Source: Marinobacter gelidimuriae (GTDB lineage Bacteria; Pseudomonadota; Gammaproteobacteria; Pseudomonadales; Oleiphilaceae). Taken from it: a stretch of 64,000 bases of DNA. Positions within the stretch are counted from its first letter, which is position 1, and each line of letters starts with the position of its first letter. This document shows positions 46,630 through 56,297 of this stretch, one piece after another. The DNA lies in the NCBI RefSeq assembly GCF_000372805.1, contig NZ_KB889829.1, positions 180 to 64,179 on the forward strand, read 5' to 3'. A program made the position numbers and the translations under genes. The notes below the pieces were generated by a model, which made no database searches, was not told the DNA's origin, and saw nothing but the letters and a program-made list of their open reading frames with translations.

Positions 46630-47257
46630 TTTCCTGCTTGCGGATCAGCCGGTCAGTATTCGTGCCGAGTTTTCGCTCGCCGACCCCGACACGTGTAAGT
46701 TCATCGTCAGCCGTACCTTGCATCCTGGCGGCCCGTTCTTTTTTGGCAACAAAGAACGAGCCGTTGGTTCGCCGCTCGGAGAGCAACTGTTCGCACTCCC
46801 TGGCGTGGCTAACTTGCTCATTGCCGATAGCGTGGTGACCGTCTGCAAAGAGCCGGCCGCCTCTTGGTCAGGGCTGAAAGCAGGTATCGGAATGGCCATC
46901 CGTACGCAGCTGCGTAGTGGCGTGCCGGCGATCCTGGAGATGCCTGTTCATAACTGCAGGCAAGGAAAAACCGATGCAGAGCTCACTACGGCTGTTCAGG
47001 AGCTCCTGGACAAAGAGGTCAATCGTTCAATCGCTAACCACGGCGGAAAAATTTCTATTGTGGGGGTCCGGCAAGGGAAGCTTTCTATCACCATGAGCGG
47101 AGGCTGCCAGGGATGCGCTTCCTCTCAGGTAACGCTGAGGCAGGGATTCGAAGTCATGCTCAAAAGAGTCGCCCCAGAAATCGAGGAGATTATTGATGTG
47201 ACCGACCACGCAGCAGGAACGCAACCTTTCTACCCGCGCCATAAGGCGTCATTGTGA
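46622..47257 (+). CDS. Nfu-type Fe-S scaffold with Nfu_N domain
   Basis: A 211-aa protein. Residues about 15-100 form the Nfu_N domain known from eukaryotic NFU1 and some bacteria ([33 protein letters not shown]). Residues about 125-195 form the NifU C-terminal domain with the cluster-binding CQGCASS. This architecture differs from E. coli NfuA, whose N-domain is A-type-like. It should hold and deliver [4Fe-4S] clusters. Coupled to Mrp and to SelO (its stop overlaps the SelO GTG). Confidence 0.92.
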   Translation: MSDFLLADQPVSIRAEFSLADPDTCKFIVSRTLHPGGPFFFGNKERAVGSPLGEQLFALPGVANLLIADSVVTVCKEPAASWSGLKAGIGMAIRTQLRSGVPAILEMPVHNCRQGKTDAELTTAVQELLDKEVNRSIANHGGKISIVGVRQGKLSITMSGGCQGCASSQVTLRQGFEVMLKRVAPEIEEIIDVTDHAAGTQPFYPRHKASL

Positions 47258-49002
47258 TAAAGCGACCGCCCCAGAAAGCCGCCCCTATTGTGTCGACCCT
47301 CGACGATCTTGCAACGTTGGCAAACTATTCGCTCATGGATTCCCTCAACTGCGACCCTGACGCGAAAGTAAATGGACGCGACCACGCCCCACGACAAGTC
47401 TTCACGGGCCACTATGTTCCCGTCAATCCCACGCCAATCGAAAACCCGGAGTACGTCGCGCACAGCAAAAACCTGTTTCGCGAACTGGGCTTCGCCGACA
47501 AAATGGCGCAGTCGGCCGACTTCATCCGCGTGTTCTCCGGCAACATCGCGTTCGTTCCGGAGCCGATGCGCCAGGTCGGTTGGGCGTGTGGCTATGCACT
47601 TTCCATCTTCGGCACCGAATACAATCAACAGTGCCCATTCCAAACCGGCAACGGATACGGCGACGGTCGCGCAATTTCAGTGCTTGAGGCCGTCATTAAC
47701 GGTCACCGCTGGGAGATGCAGTTAAAAGGTGGCGGCCGGACACCATACTGCCGCGGTGCGGACGGTCGGGCCGTCCTGCGGTCGAGTGTCCGGGAATTTC
47801 TGGCGCAGGAGCACATGCACGCGCTTGGGGTGCCAACGTCACGTTCGCTGAGTTTGTACGTGTCGAAAACGGAGAAGGTCAAGCGGCCGTGGTATTCGGA
47901 GGGCTCACGCTCGATAGATCCAGACACGCTTGTATCGGAGCCAGTCGCCATCTCGACGCGGGTTGCACCTTCGTTTATTCGGGTTGGTCAACTGGAGCTC
48001 TTCGGTCGCCGTGCTCGCAAGAAAGAACACCCACAAGCGGTGGAAGAGCTTGAGAAGATTGTGTTGCACCTGATCGACCGTGAATACGGTGACGTCATCG
48101 ATCAGAACCTGGCAACCACCGAAAAAGTGGTGTTGCTTGCGCGGGAGTTCCGCGGCCGACTCACATCGCTTGTGGCGAACTGGATTCGTGTCGGCTACTG
48201 CCAGGGAAACTTCAACAGTGACAACTGTGCGGCCGGCGGCTTCACACTCGACTACGGCCCCTTCGGATTCTGCGATGTATTTAATCCGCAGTTCCAGCCA
48301 TGGACGGGTGGCGGACATCACTTCTCGTTTCTGAATCAGCCAGAAGCCGCCGAACGCAACTTCCACATGTTTTGTTCGGCGTTGCGCCCGTTGCTGACGG
48401 CGCATCAGGACTGTCTGCTTGAGCTCGACGAGATTCAAAGTGATTTCCCGAAAGCGATGCAAACACAAATGGAGAAGATGTGGGCTGCCAAACTTGGACT
48501 CGCCACCTTTCACGAGGCCTTGTTCAGTGAGCTCGCCACGCTGATGGTGCAAACGCCTGTTGATTACACCATTTTCTTTCGCCAGCTCTCGACGGTGCCC
48601 GACGACATTGGCCTACTCAAAAAAAGCTTTTACAAGGGCTCAGCTTTTGAAACAGACCTCGAAGGCATGGACAAGCGTTGGGCAGAGTGGCTCACAAAAT
48701 GGAAAATGCATGTCGGCATTCTCAGCACAACCGACGCAACTACAACTGCGCCGCGCGCTCGTGAGGAACTCTCTCAACAGATGAAACTCGTCAACCCGAA
48801 ATACAGTTTGCGGGAGTGGTTCGTTGTGCCTGCGTATCAGCAAGCAGCTGCCGGTAACTACTCTCTAGTGCGAGAACTGCAGGACGTCATGACGCAGCCA
48901 TACGCCGAGCAATCGAAAGACGTAGAGGAAAAATACTATCGGCTGAAGCCGCTGGAGCTCTTCGACGTTGGCGGCTCGTCGTATTATAGCTGCTCATCGT
49001 GA
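47254..49002 (+). CDS. selO: SelO protein adenylyltransferase, long form
   Basis: A 582-aa pseudokinase that AMPylates proteins. Motifs are [20 protein letters not shown] (ATP-phosphate region), [22 protein letters not shown] (metal-binding Asn and DYG) and the C-terminal CSS that takes the place of the selenocysteine tail of animal SelO. The insert-rich middle makes it longer than the bacterial form of about 480 aa and more like the eukaryotic one. SelO controls redox proteins by AMPylation, e.g. of glutaredoxin. GTG start coupled to Nfu. A second SelO lies at 60.5 kb. Confidence 0.92.
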   Translation: MIKRPPQKAAPIVSTLDDLATLANYSLMDSLNCDPDAKVNGRDHAPRQVFTGHYVPVNPTPIENPEYVAHSKNLFRELGFADKMAQSADFIRVFSGNIAFVPEPMRQVGWACGYALSIFGTEYNQQCPFQTGNGYGDGRAISVLEAVINGHRWEMQLKGGGRTPYCRGADGRAVLRSSVREFLAQEHMHALGVPTSRSLSLYVSKTEKVKRPWYSEGSRSIDPDTLVSEPVAISTRVAPSFIRVGQLELFGRRARKKEHPQAVEELEKIVLHLIDREYGDVIDQNLATTEKVVLLAREFRGRLTSLVANWIRVGYCQGNFNSDNCAAGGFTLDYGPFGFCDVFNPQFQPWTGGGHHFSFLNQPEAAERNFHMFCSALRPLLTAHQDCLLELDEIQSDFPKAMQTQMEKMWAAKLGLATFHEALFSELATLMVQTPVDYTIFFRQLSTVPDDIGLLKKSFYKGSAFETDLEGMDKRWAEWLTKWKMHVGILSTTDATTTAPRAREELSQQMKLVNPKYSLREWFVVPAYQQAAAGNYSLVRELQDVMTQPYAEQSKDVEEKYYRLKPLELFDVGGSSYYSCSS

Positions 49003-49089
49003 CCCAAAAAGTAACGGAAAAGTTGATCGAAAACCACCTGAGCGTAGACGCTATGAGGCGTGACGAAAAGATCGATAGGAGCCATGGGC

Positions 49090-49440
49090 ATGGCTGATCA
49101 ACTTAACGAAAAAAAAGCATTTTTGACATGGGAAGAATCGGTGGTGGCCTTACAAACCGATGCTGGACAGGGCTCCGCCCGTGCGCAACGTTTATTGGCG
49201 ATGCGATACTTGCGCGGCCGTGGAGTGCCTAAAGATGAGGCCATCGCTTTTTATTGGATGCAGCTCGCCGCACAACAAAATTTTGCCTTGGCACACCGCA
49301 GTCTGGGCGAGCTTTACGAAAATGGCTCGGGTATCGCGCAGGATATTACCCTGGCGGCTCATTGGTATCGTCTTGCAGCACAGCAAGGCGACCCCATCGC
49401 TAAAAAACATTTGCAACGCTTAGCACAGCCAAACACGTGA
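49090..49440 (+). CDS. Sel1-repeat protein
   Basis: A 116-aa cytosolic protein with two clear Sel1-like repeats: ARAQRLLAMRYLRGRGVPKD and FALAHRSLGELYENGSGIAQ, each ending in a W/YxxLAAQQ helix. Sel1 repeats are protein-binding surfaces. I begin at ATG 49090 since AGGAG is eight bases upstream. It lies between selO and the ErpA gene in the Fe-S operon, so it may be an adaptor for one of these proteins. Confidence 0.8.
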   Translation: MADQLNEKKAFLTWEESVVALQTDAGQGSARAQRLLAMRYLRGRGVPKDEAIAFYWMQLAAQQNFALAHRSLGELYENGSGIAQDITLAAHWYRLAAQQGDPIAKKHLQRLAQPNT

Positions 49441-49552
49441 TGTAAAAAGCAGTCAATTCACCCAACAAGGCCCTATGACGACTGGCTAGGGAACCGTTTA
49501 TGGTTTTAGTCAGAAATTCAACAGTCAAATATCAAAGTACCCGGAGGCAATT

Positions 49553-49906
49553 TTGAGCATAGTCCAGGAACACACCATAACCCCGCTGTTTCTCAGTGAA
49601 AGTGCGGTGTCCAAAGTACGTGAATTAGCCGAAGAAGAAGGCAACGAGAACCTGAAGCTTCGGGTGTTCGTAACCGGGGGCGGCTGTTCTGGATTTCAGT
49701 ACGGCTTCTCGTTCGATAAGGTGCAAGATGATGAAGACGCGGTGATTCAAAAAGACGGCATGAGTATGCTGGTCGACCCGATGAGCTATCAGTATCTTGT
49801 GGGCGCAATGGTCGATTATCAGGAGGGGCTACAAGGAGCCCAATTTGTCGTGCAGAACCCGAACGCCAGCTCAACCTGTGGTTGCGGCAGTTCGTTCACT
49901 ATCTAG
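49553..49906 (+). CDS. erpA: A-type Fe-S carrier, ErpA-like
   Basis: A 117-aa protein with the three cluster-binding cysteines in [13 protein letters not shown] and TCGCGSSF. Length and the NASSTCGCG ending fit ErpA, which gives clusters to essential enzymes, IspG/IspH among them in E. coli. The start is TTG with GGAGG upstream. It is the last gene on the plus strand of this operon; a 110-bp space with no visible operator precedes it. Confidence 0.93.
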   Translation: MSIVQEHTITPLFLSESAVSKVRELAEEEGNENLKLRVFVTGGGCSGFQYGFSFDKVQDDEDAVIQKDGMSMLVDPMSYQYLVGAMVDYQEGLQGAQFVVQNPNASSTCGCGSSFTI

Positions 49907-49972
49907 TGTCGATACGAAAACCAGTGATTTCCAGCACCACCCCTGATCGTACTTTATCCAGTCGGGTGGTGG

Positions 49973-50194
49973 TCATTTACTCAAACCATCGGCGGCCCCG
50001 CACTCGCCGACTGCCCGAAGCGCTTCCTCGACGGAAAGGCGCTTTTGCAGGGTTTCCTTCGGATAATCGATCTTGCCGCAACCGGCGCACGCGAGATTGC
50101 ACTGGAAAAGAGGCTCCAGCATCAATACCAGCGGAAAACGCTTTTCTCCGGAAAGCTTCGGATTGCGGCCCTCGCCGCTAAGCATCAGCCCCAC
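49973..50194 (-). pseudogene. hpnH: N-terminal fragment of hopanoid radical SAM enzyme HpnH
   Basis: The frame reads [21 protein letters not shown] and [22 protein letters not shown], the start of HpnH with its CxxxCxxC cluster motif (CNLACAGC). HpnH is about 340 aa and adds adenosine to hopene. Only about 60 residues remain and the frame then stops. Its beginning overlaps the end of idi. It is a relic of a hopanoid gene that probably travelled with the mevalonate genes. Confidence 0.85.
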
Positions 50195-50765
50195 GTTCGC
50201 GCAGTGCGTCGATATGGTTGCGCCCCTGGTCCATCAGTGCCTTCCACTCCATCTTGAACCAGGGTGTGTACCCGGATGGCGCGTCTTCGAGTTCGCGAGT
50301 CACTTCTTCCATGGGCACCCAGCGCCAGTCGGTAATTTCGGCCGGGTGCACCCGGGCCTCGCCGCCCGATGCGCCGATGTATACGTGGCACAATTCGTGC
50401 TCTGCACCACGATCACCGAAATCGGCTTGGTAGATGAACTTGTAAACGAATTTCAGCGACGCTTCCAGCCCCAGTTCTTCCCGCAGACGGCGGTGAAGCG
50501 CCTGGTCCATCGTCTCGCCGCGTCGGGGGTGCGAACAGCAGCTGTTGGACCAGTACAGCGGCCAGAGCGGTTTGCCCGCAGCACGCTGCTGCAGCAGCAC
50601 CCGGCCCTGCTTGTCGAACAGGAAAATCGAGAACGCCCGGTGCAGCGTTCCATGGCCCTCGTGGCAGTCGCCCTTTGAGCGATAGCCAACCTCGTTGTCA
50701 TCTTCATCAACGAGTATCAGGGGCTCGTCATCGAACGATACTTTTTCGCGCATATCCTCAACCAT
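50178..50765 (-). CDS. idi: isopentenyl-diphosphate delta-isomerase type 1
   Basis: A 195-aa Nudix-fold enzyme that interconverts IPP and DMAPP. The catalytic Cys is in [12 protein letters not shown] (near residue 75) and the metal/catalytic Glu in AEHELCHVY (near residue 122-130). W in the terminal ITDWRWV block is also conserved. A mevalonate pathway makes only IPP, so an isomerase is needed; it is the last gene of the mevalonate set and starts 8 bp inside the HMG-CoA reductase-mevalonate kinase gene. Confidence 0.95.
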   Translation of the reverse strand: MVEDMREKVSFDDEPLILVDEDDNEVGYRSKGDCHEGHGTLHRAFSIFLFDKQGRVLLQQRAAGKPLWPLYWSNSCCSHPRRGETMDQALHRRLREELGLEASLKFVYKFIYQADFGDRGAEHELCHVYIGASGGEARVHPAEITDWRWVPMEEVTRELEDAPSGYTPWFKMEWKALMDQGRNHIDALRERGADA

Positions 50766-53037
50766 TTTTCGGCTTACCTCCTACTGTAACCTGAATCGCC
50801 TGATAGCCGGCTTCACGGATACCCGATTCAATGCGATCGGCAGCGCCGGGTTCCGGCGGACACAGGGCAATGATGGAACCACCGCCACCGCCACCGGTGA
50901 GCTTTGCCCCGAGAGCGCCGTGGCGGCGGGCAATCTGGATCATTTCCTCCAGTTCCCAGCTCGACACCTGCATCGCGTTGAGCAGGCCCTGGCAAATGTT
51001 CATCAGCTCTCCCAGCGTTTCGAGCTTGTGCCCGACCAGCGCATCCACGCCCTCGATCACCAGCGAATCGATCTGGTTAAAGATATTCTCGTACAGTTCG
51101 GGGTGCGCTTCGCGTGCCTTGCGAACACGCGCGACTGTCGCCGCGGTCAGGCTCTCGATACCGCTGATACCGACGACCAGCTGCACGGCTTGATCGATCT
51201 CGATCACCTTGCGCAGCGGCGATTCACCGGAACGGAAGAGCATGGTCTGGCCATAGGTCGAGAGCGTGTTATCGATACCCGATGGCGTACCGTGCGCGAT
51301 CTTTTCGCACTCGAACGCCAGCTCGTTGACGCGCTCGTCGTCCAGGCCGAGTTCGAAACAGCGGTCTAGCGCGCGAATGGTGGCCACCGCGATCGCCGCC
51401 GACCCGCCCAGCCCCATGGCTCGCGGTACGTTGGGGAAGATTTCCACGCGCATGCTCTCGCGTTCGAGTCCGAGCGTCTTGAAGATAATCGCCAAGGATT
51501 TCTCGTAAGAATGCTGCTTTTCCGCGCTTCGGTGCAATCGCTGCTCCACGCCCCAGCGCGGAATGATCAGTTGCACGCCGTCCCCGCCGCGCTGCACGTG
51601 CGCCTGTATGGCCAGCGGTACCGGCGTCGCGATCGCGTGCCGCCCATAAACAACTGCGTGTTCGCCCAGCAGGATGATCTTGCCGTGTCCGCCGGATATG
51701 TTAGGTTCCTCGGCAGCGGTTTCGGACTGCGGCTGCTCCTCAGCGGCCTCCACGCGAGGGTTGACGACCTGCTCGATCAACTCGCGCGCCTTCCAGATCT
51801 TGATCTCGCCGGATTCGATCAGCCGGTCGACGACGGTTTCGAAGATTTTGGGTGTTGCACCGGCCGCGGCTACCACGCTTCGGGCGTGCAGCGTCATGTG
51901 GCCTTGCTGGATGCCTTCGGTCACGAGCGCGCGGATTGCCGAAAAGTTCTGCGCAAGACCCACCGCGCCCATCACTTCGGCCAGCTCGCGCGCCGAACTC
52001 ACGCCCAGAAGCCTGAGGTTCATTCCCGCCGTGGGATTGGACTGCAGCGGACCCCCGACAATACCGACCTTGATCGGAATCTCGAGCTGGCCTACCAACG
52101 AGCCGTCTTCGCCCTGCGTCCACTGGGTCAGCGACGTGTAGTGGGACCCGCGCGCAGCCCAGGCGTGGGCGCCCGTCTCGATGGCGCGCCAGTCGTTGCC
52201 TGTGGCCAGCGCCACGGCATCGATTCCGTTCATGATGCCCTTGTTATGGGTCGCTGCACGGTAGGGGTCGATCGAGGCAAATTCGTTGGCCAGGATGATT
52301 CCGTCGCGCACCTGCTCACCATCGAAGCCGCGGCCGGCCAGCGCGTCCAGCGGAATCGAGACCCGGGCCTTGACCAGGGCTCGATCGGTCAGATTTGAAA
52401 GAATCCGCAGGAACACCTTGCCTTCGGCGATATTCTCGACCAGCGAGGCAACGCCTTCGCACATTGTGTTGACGAGGTTCGCGCCCATCGCGTCGCACGT
52501 ATCCACTAGCAGGTGAGCGACGACCATGTCACCGCGCTGGCCCGACGATGGGTGAATCAGCACTTGGAGGTCCTTGGCCCCGCCGCCGCGGGCCACCATG
52601 TTCGGGTGCAGGCTGTTGGCAAGGTTCAGGATTTCGCTTTTGCGCTGCAGCAGTGCCGCCTTGGCGCGCTGCGGATGCGGTACGTCGACGACCTGGATCT
52701 GGCCAATCAAAATCGGCTCGGAGCTTTCCACCCGGAAGCCGCCGCCGGCCCGTGCGATCTTGGCCGCAGAGCTCAGCGCCGCAACGATCGAAGGCTCCTC
52801 CACGACCAGTGGAATGGCGTATGCCTTGTCGTTGATCAGGAAATTCAGGCCCAGCGCCAACGGCAGCCCCATGACGCCGATGACGTTTTCGATCATCTTG
52901 TCGGCCGACTGGATCGAGAGCGTGTGATCGCCGCTGGCCAGCGCCTGGTAATCCTGGCTCGAAAGCAGGCCCTGCTTGCGAACTTCGCGAACCCGCTGCG
53001 AAACCGAAAGTTTGTAGAACTCGGGAATTCTTGCCAT
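50758..53037 (-). CDS. fusion of class II HMG-CoA reductase and mevalonate kinase
   Basis: A 759-aa two-enzyme protein. Residues 1-426 are class II HMG-CoA reductase: ENVIGVMGLPLALGLNF, Glu81 in VVEEPS, DTCDAMGANLVN, Lys266 in THNKGIMNG, Asp282 in GNDWRA and His380 in QGHMTLHARS fit the catalytic residues of Pseudomonas mevalonii. A Glu/Pro/Ala linker of about 20 residues follows. Residues 447-759 are mevalonate kinase: GKIILLGEHAVVYGRHAI, the P-loop PRAMGLGGSAAIA (538-550), Asp589 in GTPSGIDN and GAKLTGGGGGGSI. One protein thus makes mevalonate and phosphorylates it. GC is higher than in the flanking suf genes. Confidence 0.95.
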   Translation of the reverse strand: MARIPEFYKLSVSQRVREVRKQGLLSSQDYQALASGDHTLSIQSADKMIENVIGVMGLPLALGLNFLINDKAYAIPLVVEEPSIVAALSSAAKIARAGGGFRVESSEPILIGQIQVVDVPHPQRAKAALLQRKSEILNLANSLHPNMVARGGGAKDLQVLIHPSSGQRGDMVVAHLLVDTCDAMGANLVNTMCEGVASLVENIAEGKVFLRILSNLTDRALVKARVSIPLDALAGRGFDGEQVRDGIILANEFASIDPYRAATHNKGIMNGIDAVALATGNDWRAIETGAHAWAARGSHYTSLTQWTQGEDGSLVGQLEIPIKVGIVGGPLQSNPTAGMNLRLLGVSSARELAEVMGAVGLAQNFSAIRALVTEGIQQGHMTLHARSVVAAAGATPKIFETVVDRLIESGEIKIWKARELIEQVVNPRVEAAEEQPQSETAAEEPNISGGHGKIILLGEHAVVYGRHAIATPVPLAIQAHVQRGGDGVQLIIPRWGVEQRLHRSAEKQHSYEKSLAIIFKTLGLERESMRVEIFPNVPRAMGLGGSAAIAVATIRALDRCFELGLDDERVNELAFECEKIAHGTPSGIDNTLSTYGQTMLFRSGESPLRKVIEIDQAVQLVVGISGIESLTAATVARVRKAREAHPELYENIFNQIDSLVIEGVDALVGHKLETLGELMNICQGLLNAMQVSSWELEEMIQIARRHGALGAKLTGGGGGGSIIALCPPEPGAADRIESGIREAGYQAIQVTVGGKPKNG

Positions 53038-53046
53038 GCTCGTTCC

Positions 53047-54135
53047 TTATGAGTGTTCTCTGCCCGATTCGGGCACCTGGCGCCGCACAGCCTCTGCGCC
53101 AAATTCTGACATTGCCAAGTTTAATGGAACCCCGCCACAATCTGAGACGCCGAGCTCGAATGCCCGGAGTCTCTCCGGGTCACGCGCCAGGGCAATTCCA
53201 AGGTCGCCACCACCGGCGCCACAACTCTTGTAGACCACGCCGCACTCGTGTCCATGCTCGGCCAGCCGTCGATGGGGGGCGGTCATGACCTCCTTGCCCA
53301 TGGCATCGCCCAGCGCAACCATCTCAACGGCGTATGCGGCGCAGGCATCGAACAGCACAGCCCCGTCGTGCGCGTTGGCCACGGCGTGGCGCGCAATATC
53401 GTCCAGGCGGGACCGGATCCGGCCTGCACCAACAGGATCAGCCAGCTTCCAGGTATCGAACGCACCGACAAAATCCGTGGTCTGGGCAGCCTGACGGGTC
53501 CAGATTGCGCGCCAATACAGGTCTTCCGGCCAGTTCGCCGGCGTGCAGATCGCGGATTCGCCGGTGGATCGAAATTCGCTGATACCACCGCAAAACGCCG
53601 CGGCCAGGTCTGCGCCACTGGCACGGGCGCCCAGTGATTCGCGATAGACCGGCAACCATCGACGCAGACGCTCGCGCGGATCCGACGGACCTGCCGACCC
53701 CGCGAACCATTCGGTCAACGCCACCGCCAATGCTGCGCAGACGGCCGCACTGGAACCCAGGCCCAGCTTTACCAACCGTCTGCGGTCGGATTCGAAAAGG
53801 GCCCCAGAATCGATCTCGATGTTTATTGTCATGATCTCGCCGGGTGACCGACCCAGCGCCCGCATGATGCCCGGTATCAACCGCCCGGTCAGGCCCAGCA
53901 CGTAGGAATCCGCGCCATCGCAGCGCAGCGTCTCGCCCTCGACCCGCATGGCCGCCCGCTCGAACCCGAGCTGGACGGCACTCAACCAGCCCGTACCGCT
54001 CGATGCCCGCTGCAACCTGACTTTCACCCGCCGATCCACCGCCATCACCAGCGCCGGTGCCCCGTCGAGCACGGCATATTCGCCAATCAACAGCAGTTTG
54101 CCCGGCGCAGAGGCCTGGACGCAGTTCACGTTCAC
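53047..54135 (-). CDS. mvaK2: phosphomevalonate kinase (GHMP family)
   Basis: A 362-aa GHMP kinase. Motif 1 is APGKLLLIGEYAVLDGAPAL, motif 2 is KLGLGSSAAVCAALAVAL and motif 3 is KSCGAGGGDLGIAL. The order and the GEYAVLDG form point to phosphomevalonate kinase rather than mevalonate kinase. It converts mevalonate 5-phosphate to the diphosphate. Its start overlaps the decarboxylase stop by four bases, and the next gene begins nine bases after its stop. Confidence 0.92.
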   Translation of the reverse strand: MNVNCVQASAPGKLLLIGEYAVLDGAPALVMAVDRRVKVRLQRASSGTGWLSAVQLGFERAAMRVEGETLRCDGADSYVLGLTGRLIPGIMRALGRSPGEIMTINIEIDSGALFESDRRRLVKLGLGSSAAVCAALAVALTEWFAGSAGPSDPRERLRRWLPVYRESLGARASGADLAAAFCGGISEFRSTGESAICTPANWPEDLYWRAIWTRQAAQTTDFVGAFDTWKLADPVGAGRIRSRLDDIARHAVANAHDGAVLFDACAAYAVEMVALGDAMGKEVMTAPHRRLAEHGHECGVVYKSCGAGGGDLGIALARDPERLRAFELGVSDCGGVPLNLAMSEFGAEAVRRQVPESGREHS

Positions 54136-55139
54136 GTCTGACCGTCGTCCATGCTCACCGCACCGCAGCCCAGCCCAGCACGCAGAACCTCAGTTACGCC
54201 GGCCACATCCTCGAGCGCGGCGGCCACCGTATCTGCCGCTTCCGGTGCACATATCGCCTTGACCTGCGGGCCGGCATCGACGGTAAAAAACACCGCAACG
54301 CCCCGGCCGCGCAACCCGCGTATGCGATGCAGGCATTCCATGGTAGTTGCATTGAAATACAGAAGACCAGGCCGGGCCGACATGGCCAGGCCGTGCAGGG
54401 CCAGTGCGCTCGCTTCGGAAACGTGCGCCAGCGCATCGAAATCACGAGCCGCGATAGCCGTTCGCGCCAGCGCCAGGTCGTCGGGCTGATTGTTTACCCA
54501 GGCCGAATAGAACGGTGACGTTTGTGCGGTCCGCTGCATGCCTTCGGTGGATCCCACCGACTTGCGGCCGCGGTCGCTGACCGCGATCACGACCTCCAGC
54601 GGCCAGTCCGCCGCCGCGGCCAACGGTTCGGCAACGCTGTCGCTGCCGTCGGGGAGTTCGCCGCGGTGCATCTCCACGTATCCGCCAAAAATCGAGCGCG
54701 CGGCGGACCCGGACCCGATCCGCGCAAGCTCCGAAAGCCTGGAGGGAGAAAGAACCAACCCATAGGCGCGATCCGCCGCAGTCACCAGCGCGGCGAAACC
54801 CGACGCCGACGAGGCCAGACCAGCACCGGTAGGAAAATTGTTTCGGCTAAAAACCCGGGACCGGGTTTTACTTCCACCGATGGAGCGCATGCGCTCTAGC
54901 AGTGCCGTCACGCGCCCCGAACCGTGGGCCTCAATCTGACCATCGAGCTCGAAGCTGTCCCGCTCCAGTGCCGGATCCAGTTCCACCCGGGTGCGGGTCC
55001 ACAACGCGTCAAGCGTGATCGAGATCGACCCGACGTCCGGCAGGTTCAAGTCCGCATCACGTTTGCCCCAATACTTGACAAGGGCAAAATTGGCATAAGC
55101 GATGGCCTGGGCCCGGCCCGGCGAGTGTGGGGTGTCCAT
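54132..55139 (-). CDS. mvaD: diphosphomevalonate decarboxylase
   Basis: A 335-aa GHMP-fold enzyme that makes IPP from mevalonate diphosphate. The signature YANFALVKYWGKRDADLNLP, then SISITLD, is typical; the P-loop is FPTGAGLASSASGFAA; RSIFGGYVE and the Asp of FTVDAGPQ complete the active site. ATG 55139 is the likely start, although no good ribosome site is seen; ATG-type codons up to 55199 would add 20 residues. First of the GC-rich mevalonate genes. Confidence 0.94.
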   Translation of the reverse strand: MDTPHSPGRAQAIAYANFALVKYWGKRDADLNLPDVGSISITLDALWTRTRVELDPALERDSFELDGQIEAHGSGRVTALLERMRSIGGSKTRSRVFSRNNFPTGAGLASSASGFAALVTAADRAYGLVLSPSRLSELARIGSGSAARSIFGGYVEMHRGELPDGSDSVAEPLAAAADWPLEVVIAVSDRGRKSVGSTEGMQRTAQTSPFYSAWVNNQPDDLALARTAIAARDFDALAHVSEASALALHGLAMSARPGLLYFNATTMECLHRIRGLRGRGVAVFFTVDAGPQVKAICAPEAADTVAAALEDVAGVTEVLRAGLGCGAVSMDDGQT

Positions 55140-55290
55140 GAGATTTGCGACAGATCCGGCTCGTTTGTGGGTGGTACGGTCATTTCTGGCGGTCCGCATC
55201 AGTTTGGCTTCATCGGTCAGTATGTTGTTGCTCCAAGGCGGGATCTGAGTAGGCCAGAAATTCCACTTGTTTCTGATGGTCGCCTGCCTG

Positions 55291-55314
55291 GCCAGTACTG
55301 GTCACGATACTGGC
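55291..55314 (-). terminator. hairpin directly after the sufT-like stop
   Basis: GCCAGTA at 55291-55297 and TACTGGC at 55308-55314 form a 7-bp stem with a 10-nt loop at once after the stop. No U run follows on the transcript. It may stabilise or process the mRNA or cut down transcription into the mevalonate genes. Confidence 0.4.
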
Positions 55315-56157
55315 TCAGATCAGCCCTAACTCCAGCCGCGCTTCCTCCTCCAGGTTGTCGTAGCTCCAAGGCGGATCAAACACCACATCCACCTTGGCGT
55401 CTTTGACATTCGGAACCTGCAATAACTTGTCTTTTACGTCGCCGCCAATAATGGCGCCCATTCCACAACCCGCCGACGTCAGGGTCATTTCAACAAATAC
55501 AAAATACTTGTCCTGGTCAATATCCAGTTTATAGATGAGACCCAGACCGACAACATTCACCGGAATTTCCGGGTCATAGACCAGTCGCATCGCATCCCAG
55601 CATTGCTGTTCACTGATTTGCCCATCCTCAGGGTGTTCGAACACGATGGCGTCTGACTGAAAGCCCAGCTCCTGGGTAACTTCTGGGGACAGTCGATACA
55701 GATTGCCCTGGTAGTTAACGGTGAAACTGCCGCCGAGCGCCTGGGTTATCGAGACAGACGCTCCCTGCGTCAGCGTGACAGACTCACCGGAAGGTACCTT
55801 TAGGGCACTACAGTCTTCTGGCAAAACGAATGTCTTGGGCGGCTTGGGCGGCTTTTTCAAGTTCGGTGCCTTGATCGTCGGGGTCTGAAGGCCACCCTCT
55901 TCCTCAAGGCCGATCTGCATGTCCTGGAGATAGGGCAGGCTCGCCGCTTCGAAATAGAAGATCAGGTCATCAAACTCTTTCCTGACATCCTTGGCTGCCT
56001 CTTCGCCGCGTGGGCAGAAGGCGAGGCAGGTCTCGGCCTTCTCAGTGCCACCCTTCTCCACATAAACACGTACCGCCATTCCAGGCACTTCCTGCTTTGC
56101 AAGCAAGGACATCAGGAAGTCATGGGCTTCTGGTGTTACTTCAGCATTAATGTTCAC
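55315..56157 (-). CDS. sufT: NfuA N-domain fused to SufT (DUF59/MIP18)
   Basis: A 280-aa protein of two domains. Residues 1-105 resemble the degenerate A-type N-domain of NfuA: TPEAHDFLMSLLAKQEVPGM, the C-x3-C pair in ETCLAFCP, LPYLQDMQIGLEE and IKAPNLKK. Residues about 110-280 are SufT: KVPSGESVTLTQGASVSITQ, LGGSFTVNYQGNLYRL, then MIP18 with DPEIPVNVVGLGLIY, Cys231 in TSAGCGMG and FDPPW. SufT helps mature [4Fe-4S] proteins. The GTG start overlaps the stop of the 47-aa gene (GTGA). Confidence 0.88.
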   Translation of the reverse strand: MNINAEVTPEAHDFLMSLLAKQEVPGMAVRVYVEKGGTEKAETCLAFCPRGEEAAKDVRKEFDDLIFYFEAASLPYLQDMQIGLEEEGGLQTPTIKAPNLKKPPKPPKTFVLPEDCSALKVPSGESVTLTQGASVSITQALGGSFTVNYQGNLYRLSPEVTQELGFQSDAIVFEHPEDGQISEQQCWDAMRLVYDPEIPVNVVGLGLIYKLDIDQDKYFVFVEMTLTSAGCGMGAIIGGDVKDKLLQVPNVKDAKVDVVFDPPWSYDNLEEEARLELGLI

Positions 56158-56297
56158 GAGCTATACCCGCCGTGTTCTGTGTTTTCACGCCTGCGCTTGA
56201 GCTGGTTGGTTTTACACTCTTTGCTTACAAGATCCAGCCACCTCAAGTGCTGATCCCAGCTCTCGTCTTTACTATGCTCGGGCATGTTGCAAGTCAT
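56154..56297 (-). CDS. 47-aa protein of unknown function in the suf operon
   Basis: A short gene with a very good ribosome site (GAGGAGGTAACG before ATG 56297) and a stop that overlaps the sufT-like start by GTGA. The product is charged (MTCNMPEHSKDESWDQHLRW at the start, KRRRE later), with two Cys and several His, and no membrane segment. I do not recognise it. The strong signal and the coupling show that it is probably expressed. Confidence 0.7.
   Translation of the reverse strand: MTCNMPEHSKDESWDQHLRWLDLVSKECKTNQLKRRRENTEHGGYSS

Noticed and set aside
51511-52398. 295-codon plus-strand frame opposite the HMG-CoA reductase region
   Set aside because: GC-rich antisense shadow without start signal or recognisable protein.
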